A stretch of DNA of 64,000 nucleotides from positions 11,771 to 75,770 of the forward strand of contig JAPKHT010000009.1 in NCBI GenBank assembly GCA_026646655.1, written 5' to 3'. Under the pieces are notes generated by a model, which was given only the letters and a program-made list of their open reading frames with translations, was not told the origin of the DNA and did no database searches. Below, piece after piece: positions 36,159 to 42,885 of the stretch. Position 1 is the stretch's first letter; each line of letters starts with the position of its first letter. This DNA comes from JADLBR01 sp020847615. GTDB taxonomy: Bacteria > Verrucomicrobiota > Verrucomicrobiia > JADLBR01. The position numbers and the translations under genes were made by a program.

Positions 36159-36270
36159 GTGCCCCGCAGACGGGGCACCACCGGGTCAGAAAATGTAGCC
36201 GAGGCCGTGAGGCCTTGGCGGCCAAACGCTTACGCGTTCGGCTACGGGATGCGCTGCGGCTATTTTCAAG
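36159..36270 (-). repeat. Interspersed repeat A3
   Basis: Minus-strand copy starting directly after the TGA of the gene ending at 36271 (CTTGAAAATAGCCGCAGCGC), with core CCGAACGCGTAAGCGTTTGG, CCTCGGCTACATTTTC and the tail CCGGTGGTGCCCCG. It closes with a perfect hairpin GTGCCCCG-CAGA-CGGGGCAC (36159-36178). Same relation to a stop codon as A1, A2 and A5. Confidence 0.87.
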
Positions 36271-38754
36271 TCAAGGCCCGTATGCGAATGTCGCGGTGGC
36301 GCGGGTGTCGCGGTCGGCGGTGAGCCGGACCCAGTGGGCCGAGTATCCGGCGGGGAAGTCGTGGGCGGCGGTCTTGCCGGGTTCGACGGTCAGGCGCCGG
36401 TATTCGCTCCATTGTCCATCGGCGGCGAAATCGACCTCGATGGTGAAGGTGACGGGCGCATCGGAACCGTGGGAAAGCGCGAGGGACTTCGTGCGGTAGC
36501 CCGCCATGAGATAGGGATCGGAAGGCTCTCCGGCTTTCACCCCGGTGTCCTTCCAGGGCCCCCCGGTGCCCCGCGGGGCGCCCATGCGCCAGAGGTCATC
36601 GACATCGCCGAACCATATCGCGGCCTCGCCGCCCGGCGTCTTGTACACGTGTTCGTCGGCGGGCGCGTCGGGGCGCACGCCGGTGAGGACGAGCAGGCCG
36701 CGCCACGAGGCGAAGTCCCCGATGCGCTTGCCATGCGTGCAGATGGGTCGCATCCGGCGCAGGCCGCCGGCGTCCTTGTAGGGCACCTCGTAGATGCTCC
36801 CGTGGGCGTTGAGATGGACGCGCTCCGTCACGATCTCCCGTAACCCGCGCGGCCATCCGTCGGCGTAGGGGCGATCGTAGGCCGAATCCGTCTTCGGGAG
36901 GCGGAAGCGCCCCTCGCCCTCCCGGACGATGACGGATGCCGCATCGACCTCGAACGGGGGCTTCTCGCCGACCCCGTACTTGGTGCGCAGGACACCCTCC
37001 TTGCCGGCGTCATCCATCGCGGCGAATTCCAGTTTTCCATCCATGGTCCACGCCGTCCGCGCCTTGACGGCATCGCCCTCGCAGAGGTTGGCGGCAAAGA
37101 GGAGTTTCCTCGCATCGGCCATGGCGGGTTTGGCGATGCCGCCCATGACGGGGCCCGCGCGACCGATGTCGGCGAGCGGCGCAAAGGCCTCGGGCGTCGC
37201 GGGTCGGGGGGGATTGGCCAACCTGAAGTAGGCGCTCGCGGACCGCGCGGCCTGCGTGGCGGTGACGCGCACCCACTGCGACTTGAGTTCATCGCCCAGG
37301 ATATGGAACGCGTAACCCCGCGCGGGGACCTTGACCCTGGCCACGGGACGCCACGCGCCCGCGCCATCGGCGTCGGCCTCGATCACGAACTCCACCCCGG
37401 CATCTGAGGCGTGCGCCAGATGGAGGCATCCCTCGGCAAAACCGCGCACCAGGAAGGGCGGCGATGTCTCGCCCGCGGCCACGTCGTCGCCGAGCCACGG
37501 GCCGCCGTTGCCCGCGGGCGCGCCCATGCGCCCGATATCCTCCCACGAGCCAAACCAGATGCCGGAGTTCGATTGCCCCGCGATCTCGTTGCGCATGATC
37601 GACGCGTCGTCGCGGGTCATGACGATCTGACCCTGCCACGCGCAATAGTCGACCGGCATGCGGGTGTACGTCGCGACGGGCCGCAGGCCACCGGTGTTCC
37701 CGGCAGAGAAGGTCTTCGGGAAATCATAGAACAGGCCATGCATGTGCGCGAGCAGCCGTCCTTCGGTGACCTCTCGGATGCGCGGCCATTCCGTGTACCA
37801 GCCCCCGAGGGCATCGTGCGAGAAACTGCCCATCGGGAGGCGGAAGGTGTGCCACTGGCCGCCATCCAGCAGTTTCAGGATGACGGATCGCCGGTCCCAT
37901 CCCATGGCCCAGATCGGGGCGCGGTCATCCGGCGAGCCGGAGATCCCGCCGGGGCCGGTCACCTCGGTGAACTGGCGGCGCTCGATGATCCGCCACGACG
38001 CGCCATCCCACTCGGCCAGCGCCCCGCGCTCATCGGGGTGCGCCGATTCGGCGCCCGCGAGATATTCATATCGCTTCTTGCCGACGGGATGATCGCCGTT
38101 GTTGGCGATGACCAGCCGACCCTGCGAGGTATACCCGCCCTTGCCGTGCCAGCCGGGCACGGGTTTCTCAAAGAGGCGGTTGACCGAGAGGCTGCGGACA
38201 TCGACCTCGTACACGGCCCCCTCCATATCGTAAAAGTAAACTCTATTTGCAGGATCCGTGAGATGGCGCGCGGTGGCGGTCATGCGCCCGACGAGCGCCT
38301 TCTTGACGTCGCAGGCGCGGACGGTGCCATCGGCGCCGACGAAGTACGGCCCGATGATCAGCTGGTTGGACTCGCGGTGGATCATGCGGTTGGCGTGCGT
38401 GCCGCCGACGCTCTCGGGGCGGACATCCATGCGCAGATCCTTGTCGATCGTATAGAGCCTGTCCTCGCCGCCGCGCGTCATGTGCGGCGGGTAGGTGATG
38501 ATCCAGAGCCTATCGGCCCAGGGGACCACCGCGCCGATGCCGCACTCGCCGTATGGGTTGAACGTGGCGAGGTGCGGGTAGATGCCGCTGATGCGGACGA
38601 CACGATCGCCGGGCGACGGGCCCCATGCCTCGCCGACGCCCTGGGTCCCCGCGGTGTATTCGGCGGCTGGGGCGGCGCACGCGACGCAGACGGCGACCGC
38701 GGCCAGCGGCGCGCGGAGCGGGGACGCGTTGATGTGGCTATCTGTTTTTTTCAT
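36271..38754 (-). CDS. Exported protein of unknown function, propeller-like with duplicated C-terminal modules
   Basis: 827 residues. Signal peptide (LRAPLAAVAVCVACAAPAA). Residues of about 40-420 show repeated beta-strand units with Trp/Gly/Asp (WADRLWIITYPPH, GRLVIANNGDHPVGKKRYEYL) as in a beta-propeller. The rest contains two copies of one module: IWFGSWEDIGRMGAPAGNGG near 400 and IWFGDVDDLWRMGAPRGTGG near 720, each followed by an H-x-S-D-A and QWVRVTA/HWVRLTA ending. The ATG overlaps the stop of the FecR/LamG gene by 17 bases, so it is the third gene of the ECF sigma operon. Family not recognised. Confidence 0.78.
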   Translation of the reverse strand: MKKTDSHINASPLRAPLAAVAVCVACAAPAAEYTAGTQGVGEAWGPSPGDRVVRISGIYPHLATFNPYGECGIGAVVPWADRLWIITYPPHMTRGGEDRLYTIDKDLRMDVRPESVGGTHANRMIHRESNQLIIGPYFVGADGTVRACDVKKALVGRMTATARHLTDPANRVYFYDMEGAVYEVDVRSLSVNRLFEKPVPGWHGKGGYTSQGRLVIANNGDHPVGKKRYEYLAGAESAHPDERGALAEWDGASWRIIERRQFTEVTGPGGISGSPDDRAPIWAMGWDRRSVILKLLDGGQWHTFRLPMGSFSHDALGGWYTEWPRIREVTEGRLLAHMHGLFYDFPKTFSAGNTGGLRPVATYTRMPVDYCAWQGQIVMTRDDASIMRNEIAGQSNSGIWFGSWEDIGRMGAPAGNGGPWLGDDVAAGETSPPFLVRGFAEGCLHLAHASDAGVEFVIEADADGAGAWRPVARVKVPARGYAFHILGDELKSQWVRVTATQAARSASAYFRLANPPRPATPEAFAPLADIGRAGPVMGGIAKPAMADARKLLFAANLCEGDAVKARTAWTMDGKLEFAAMDDAGKEGVLRTKYGVGEKPPFEVDAASVIVREGEGRFRLPKTDSAYDRPYADGWPRGLREIVTERVHLNAHGSIYEVPYKDAGGLRRMRPICTHGKRIGDFASWRGLLVLTGVRPDAPADEHVYKTPGGEAAIWFGDVDDLWRMGAPRGTGGPWKDTGVKAGEPSDPYLMAGYRTKSLALSHGSDAPVTFTIEVDFAADGQWSEYRRLTVEPGKTAAHDFPAGYSAHWVRLTADRDTRATATFAYGP

Positions 38755-40390
38755 GGTGATGGGCCTTGGGTTCGGGTTCGGGTGGCTTGTTCTCGCGCAT
38801 CAGCCGCACGATCGACTCCTGCGACAGCGCCGAATCAAAGATGAAAACCTCATCGAGCGCGCCGCGGAAGACGCGACCGCCATGGCGCGGGCGGTCGTCC
38901 ATGTTGCGCCCGAATGCGACGGCGGTGCTGCCGGGCCGACCGACCTCGGTGTTGACCCCCCGGATGCCCTTGCGCTCGGCGGGCTCGAGCTGCCCATCCA
39001 CGAACAGGAGGATGTGGGTGGTGTCGCGCGGCCCCTCGCCGTCGAATAGCACGGCGGCGATGTGGTGCCATCGCCCGTCGCGGAGATCGCGCGTGCCGAT
39101 GACGTGGCTGGTGTGGACGCCCGCCCTCAGCCGCCCGATCGGCCCATCCTCCGGCAGCGGGTTGATGGAGATCTGCCACGCGGCACCGGGGACGCTTATC
39201 GCGCCCCAGCTCACGAGCGCGAACCCGTTGATCGGCTCCCAATCGGTCGGGACCTTGGCCCAGAGGGCGACGGTCCGCGCCCGGTCGCCGGATATGCCCC
39301 CGAAATCGGTGGCGACGAAATCGCCCGCGCCATCGAACTCCAGGGCCGCGCCAAAGCGCCCGGGGATCCAGCCGGGCCCGCCGTCGCCGCGCATGAGGGA
39401 TTCGAGGCGCGCGTCCGCCGCGCCCGCGAGCGGGCCCTCGGCGCGGACGGACTGGCCCGAGGCCTCGTCCAACGACCAGTGCACGTAGGGTGCGGGCGAT
39501 GCGCCGCGCGGGGGCAGGCGCGTGAGGAATCGGGTGCCGTCGGCGGCCATTGCGGTGGCGGTGCGCGCCTCGATGCGCAGGGCCTGGGACTCGCGGAGCT
39601 CGCGCGCCGCCGTCTCGCCAGGCACGGAGGCGCGCACCAATCCCTCGAGGACGTGCACCTCGGTGCCGCGCCCGCGCGTCCCGACCTCGAGGCCGAAGCG
39701 GGTGCCGAGATCGATGATGCGGCCATCCGGGCTCTCCATGGCGAAGCCGCTGGCCTCGGGCGGCACGTCGGCCACCGCCCGGCCGGCGCGGAGCCGCGCA
39801 CCGTTCTTGCCCAAGACATCGAGCCTCGCCGGTCCCTCGAGAATCACCGACGCCCCGCTCGCGAAGCGTATCCTCAAGAACCCCGCGTCGATGGCAATGG
39901 GCCCGCGACCCAGGGGATGGCCCTCGCCGAACGGGGATTGGCCATCGGCCCAGCGAAGGGCCTCGGAGCCCGCGACCACCGCCAGCCCGTGGCGCGGGGC
40001 CCAGCGCCCCAGGCACAGGTAGCCAAGGGTCGCGATCACGGCGACGGCCGCGGCCCAAGACCCCCACCCCGCCAGCCACGAGAAATCGCGGGGATGCGGC
40101 AGCGCGCCGCGCGCGCGACCGCCGATGCGGGCGATCACCCCCGAGCAAAATGCCCCGCCGTCCTTGTCGTCCGCGGTCAGTCGCGCGACCACCTCCTGCG
40201 CGAACGCGTCCCTGGGGCCGAGGGTGGCGCCGTGATGCCGGAGCAGGCGCTCGATCTTCAGGAGGGTCGCCAGCTCGCGGCGCAACGCGGGATCCGACCG
40301 CGCCGCGCGGAGCAGGGCCGCGGTCTCCGGGGGCCCCAGCCCGTCGGCGAGCCACGCGGAGACCAGGCGATGGCGGGTCGATGGCCCCAT
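38738..40390 (-). CDS. FecR-domain protein with C-terminal LamG (ConA-like) domain
   Basis: 550 residues from ATG 40390 (MGPSTRH); GTG 40399, overlapping the sigma factor stop, is an in-frame alternative. Cytoplasmic N-terminal anti-sigma-like segment (about 1-100), one membrane helix (WAAAVAVIATLGYLCLG), FecR domain (GHPLGRGPIAIDAGFLRIRFASG, IIDLGTRFGLEVGTRG, EVHVLEGLV), then a LamG jelly roll (ALEFDGAGDFVATDF, LRDGRWHHIAAVLF, ALDEVFIFDSALS). In PVC bacteria such proteins pair with an ECF sigma factor as membrane anti-sigma factors. The LamG part would sense or bind glycan outside the membrane (inference). Confidence 0.88.
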   Translation of the reverse strand: MGPSTRHRLVSAWLADGLGPPETAALLRAARSDPALRRELATLLKIERLLRHHGATLGPRDAFAQEVVARLTADDKDGGAFCSGVIARIGGRARGALPHPRDFSWLAGWGSWAAAVAVIATLGYLCLGRWAPRHGLAVVAGSEALRWADGQSPFGEGHPLGRGPIAIDAGFLRIRFASGASVILEGPARLDVLGKNGARLRAGRAVADVPPEASGFAMESPDGRIIDLGTRFGLEVGTRGRGTEVHVLEGLVRASVPGETAARELRESQALRIEARTATAMAADGTRFLTRLPPRGASPAPYVHWSLDEASGQSVRAEGPLAGAADARLESLMRGDGGPGWIPGRFGAALEFDGAGDFVATDFGGISGDRARTVALWAKVPTDWEPINGFALVSWGAISVPGAAWQISINPLPEDGPIGRLRAGVHTSHVIGTRDLRDGRWHHIAAVLFDGEGPRDTTHILLFVDGQLEPAERKGIRGVNTEVGRPGSTAVAFGRNMDDRPRHGGRVFRGALDEVFIFDSALSQESIVRLMRENKPPEPEPKAHHHEKNR

Positions 40391-40395
40391 GTCAT

Positions 40396-40953
40396 TCACG
40401 CCAGGCCGAGGCGCCTTTCGATGCAGGCCTTCAATTGCATGCGGATGCGGTGCAGCTGCATCGTGACCGCAGAATGCCTCTTGCCAGACCTCCGGCAGAT
40501 CTCGGCCACGCCGATGTCTTCCTCGTAGCGGGCCCGCACCAGCCCGCGCGGATCGTCGCCGAGTTCGCCGAGGCAGGACTGGAGGGCGGCCCGCCAATCC
40601 GCCTCGCCCCCGTCCGCGTGCAGCGCGCCGATCTCCGCATCGACCAGCGCGCGCAATGCCCCGGCGTCCCCGGACGCCACCGCGCGCGCCTTGCGCCCAT
40701 AATTGCGCAACAGGTTGAAGGCGATGCCTCGCAGCCATGGCGCAAACGGGCGCCCCGCCTCGAACTCCCCGAGTTTTCTGAATGCCAGGATGAAAACCTC
40801 CTGCGCCAGATCCTCCGCGTGATGCGGCTCGTCGAGGCGCACCGCGATGCACGCCCGCAGCGCCCCCTGATGGCGCATCACCAGGGCGGAAAATGCCTCC
40901 AGATCGCCCCCGCGGGAGGCCTCCACCAGCGCGCTGTCGTCCGTATCCGGCAT
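40396..40953 (-). CDS. ECF-family RNA polymerase sigma factor
   Basis: 185 residues from ATG 40953 with AAAGGCG upstream; the frame extends to 41043 through the promoter and is rejected. Sigma region 2 (FSALVMRHQGALRACIA, HHAEDLAQEVFILAFRKLGEF, FAPWLRGIAFNLLRNYGRK) and region 4 (LVRARYEEDIGVAEICRRSGKRHSAVTMQLHRIRMQLKACI). No region 1 or 3, as usual for ECF factors. Followed by a FecR/LamG protein that overlaps its stop, most likely its anti-sigma factor. Confidence 0.93.
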   Translation of the reverse strand: MPDTDDSALVEASRGGDLEAFSALVMRHQGALRACIAVRLDEPHHAEDLAQEVFILAFRKLGEFEAGRPFAPWLRGIAFNLLRNYGRKARAVASGDAGALRALVDAEIGALHADGGEADWRAALQSCLGELGDDPRGLVRARYEEDIGVAEICRRSGKRHSAVTMQLHRIRMQLKACIERRLGLA

Positions 40954-40970
40954 GATCGCCTTTAGGTAGG

Positions 40971-41016
40971 ATTGTCCCCGACCCGGAAAATGACACAATT
41001 TTCTATTGGGGTCGGG
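40971..41016 (-). promoter_or_regulatory. Promoter of the ECF sigma operon inside a long inverted repeat
   Basis: Minus strand: TTGTGT (40998-40993), 16-base spacer, GACAAT (40976-40971), then AAAGGCG and the ATG at 40953. The same stretch is an extended hairpin: CCCGACCC (40977-40984) pairs with GGGTCGGG (41009-41016) and GAAAA (40986-40990) with TTTTC (40999-41003). It could be an operator or the edge of a small mobile repeat. Confidence 0.45.
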
Positions 41017-41030
41017 CCTGGCTCGAAAAC

Positions 41031-41160
41031 TGCCGCAGCGCATCCCGCAGCCGAACGCATGAGCGTTTCGACACCGGCAGGCCGTGGACCCGGGCCGCGC
41101 GGCCCCTCCGTGGCCGGAGGGGCTACATTTTCACCCCCGGTGGTCCGGCGGCTGCCGGAT
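41031..41160 (+). repeat. Interspersed repeat A4
   Basis: GGCTCGAAAACTGCCGCAGC, core CCGAACGCATGAGCGTTT, a longer and diverged middle (GCGCGGCCCCTCCGTGGCC), then GGGGCTACATTTTCACC and CCCCGGTGGTCCGGCGGC. This copy does not touch a stop codon; it lies in the 292-base gap behind the sulfatase gene and in front of the sigma factor promoter. Confidence 0.8.
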
Positions 41161-41245
41161 GGGTTCCGGCTCGAGGATTTCGCGCAGCGATCTGGCCACC
41201 GCCCCCGAACCCTATCGGGGGCGGCCACGGGGATCGATGTCGCGG

Positions 41246-42727
41246 CTAAGGATTCGTGAGGTTCGGGGCCCAGAGGTTGGTGCCCACCTGGGGCACGGTG
41301 CCCGAGGGCGGGAGCGAGGCCTTGATCGCCGCGCGCAATTGGCCCGACAGCTCGGCGACCGCGGCCGCGTGCTCGGGCCTCTCCGCGAGGTTGGTGATCT
41401 CCTTCGGGTCGGCGTCGTGGTCGTAGAGCTCGCGGCCCTCGGCGGCGGCCTCGCCCCACTCGGTGTAGCGCCAGCGGGGCGTTCGGAGCGAGTAACCGGT
41501 CCGGGCCACTTTCCCGCCCCTGCCCGGGAGCGTTATCTGGCTCAGCGCCCAGCCGCGCCCGTCGGACGACGGATCGCGCAGCATCGGCACGAGGCTCTGG
41601 CCCTGGAGATTGTCGGGGGCCTTGACGCCGCAGAGTTCCGCCAGCGTCGGGTAGAGATCCAGTAGGCCGACGGGCGCCTTCGCCACCGCCCCGGCCTTGG
41701 CCACGCCCGGGGCGACGATGAAGAGCGGCACGCGCGCGCTGCCCTCAAACAGGCTGAGCTTCTGCCACAGGCCGTGCTCGCCCAGGTGGTAGCCGTGGTC
41801 GCTGGTGAACACGATGATCGTGCTCTCCGCGAGCCCAAGGCGATCCAGCGCGGCCAGCACTTTCCCCACCTGCGCATCCATGAACGTCGCGCTCGCGAAA
41901 TATGCCTGGACCGCCTGCCGGCGCAGGTCGTCGGTCATCTCATCCTGCACCTTATGGCGGCTCGCCAGCGCCGCCTTGGGCACGTCCTTCTGGTCCTCCT
42001 CGACACCCCGGATCACGGGCATGTCGGCCACGGGGAAGCGGTCGAAGTAGGGCCTGGGCGCGACGTAGGGCGTGTGCGGGCGGAAGAAGCCCACCGCGAG
42101 AAAGAAGGGCCGGTCCTTTTGCCTGGCGCAGCGCTCCAGCACCCATTCCGCATCCGCGGCCATGAGGCCATCGGTGTGGCGCTCGTCGGGCCGCGGCGAC
42201 GCGTACCAGCTCAGCGTCCCGCCGAACTGGCCCTTGACCAGGGAGAAAATGTCGGGCTCTTCCTCCAGGCGGTCGCATCCGGCGGGGTTGAGCTCCATCT
42301 CCCACGAGCCGGGGTCATCGTGCCCGTTGGTCCCGATGGAGTTGGGCACGTTGTAGTGGTACATCTTGCCGATCCGGCCCGCGAAGTATCCGGACAGCCG
42401 GAAGGCCTGGGGCAGGCTCACGTGCGAGGGGATCGTCTGCCGGAAAATCTGGCCATTGGTCAGGATGCCCTCGCTGTTGGGGTAGAGCCCGGTGAGCATG
42501 GAGTTGCGGCTCGGCCCGCACAGCGGGTACTGGCAGTACGCGCGCTCGAAGCGCACGCCCCGCGACGCCAGCCGGTCGAGGTTCGGGGTCTTGACGATCG
42601 GATGCCCGTAGCACGACATCGAGTTGTTCATGTCGTCGGCCATCAGGAAGAGCACATTGTATCGCGGCGCGGCCGGGGCCAACGCCAGCGTCGCGATCAG
42701 GGCGGTTAGAATGACGGCGTGTCGCAT
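41246..42727 (-). CDS. Exported sulfatase, iduronate-2-sulfatase-like
   Basis: 493 residues from ATG 42727; the frame extends to 42781 without a signal. Signal peptide (MRHAVILTALIATLALAPAA), metal site YNVLFLMADDMNNSMSCYGH, formylglycine motif CGPSR with Cys70, and VFTSDHGYHLGEHGLWQKLSLFEGSARVPL, the segment typical of iduronate-2-sulfatase and choline-sulfatase relatives. Hydrolyses sulfate esters in glycosaminoglycan-like or algal polysaccharides; the exact substrate cannot be read. TTGACA lies close upstream. Confidence 0.94.
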   Translation of the reverse strand: MRHAVILTALIATLALAPAAPRYNVLFLMADDMNNSMSCYGHPIVKTPNLDRLASRGVRFERAYCQYPLCGPSRNSMLTGLYPNSEGILTNGQIFRQTIPSHVSLPQAFRLSGYFAGRIGKMYHYNVPNSIGTNGHDDPGSWEMELNPAGCDRLEEEPDIFSLVKGQFGGTLSWYASPRPDERHTDGLMAADAEWVLERCARQKDRPFFLAVGFFRPHTPYVAPRPYFDRFPVADMPVIRGVEEDQKDVPKAALASRHKVQDEMTDDLRRQAVQAYFASATFMDAQVGKVLAALDRLGLAESTIIVFTSDHGYHLGEHGLWQKLSLFEGSARVPLFIVAPGVAKAGAVAKAPVGLLDLYPTLAELCGVKAPDNLQGQSLVPMLRDPSSDGRGWALSQITLPGRGGKVARTGYSLRTPRWRYTEWGEAAAEGRELYDHDADPKEITNLAERPEHAAAVAELSGQLRAAIKASLPPSGTVPQVGTNLWAPNLTNP

Positions 42728-42732
42728 GCCAG

Positions 42733-42762
42733 AGTCTCGGCCCAGCCCATCGGCGATGTCAA
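42733..42762 (-). promoter_or_regulatory. Promoter of the second sulfatase, near-leaderless
   Basis: Minus strand: perfect -35 TTGACA (42762-42757), 18-base spacer, weak -10 GAGACT (42738-42733), five bases before the ATG. No ribosome binding site is present, so the transcript would start at the initiation codon. Confidence 0.4.
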
Positions 42763-42845
42763 CCTCCGCCCGAGCCGCCATGCCCCAGGACGAGCAAGAT
42801 TAGGCGCGCTCAAGGACGGTGGCGCGCCCGATAACAAACATTCAC

Positions 42846-42874
42846 TTGCCCGATACTGAAAGTTTTCTAATTAT
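42846..42874 (+). promoter_or_regulatory. Promoter of the multihaem cytochrome gene
   Basis: TTGCCC (42846-42851), 17-base spacer, AATTAT (42869-42874) in an unusually A/T-rich stretch. The ATG at 42886 follows with no Shine-Dalgarno sequence, suggesting a leader of only a few bases. Confidence 0.4.
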
Positions 42875-42885
42875 TCATATTAGTT

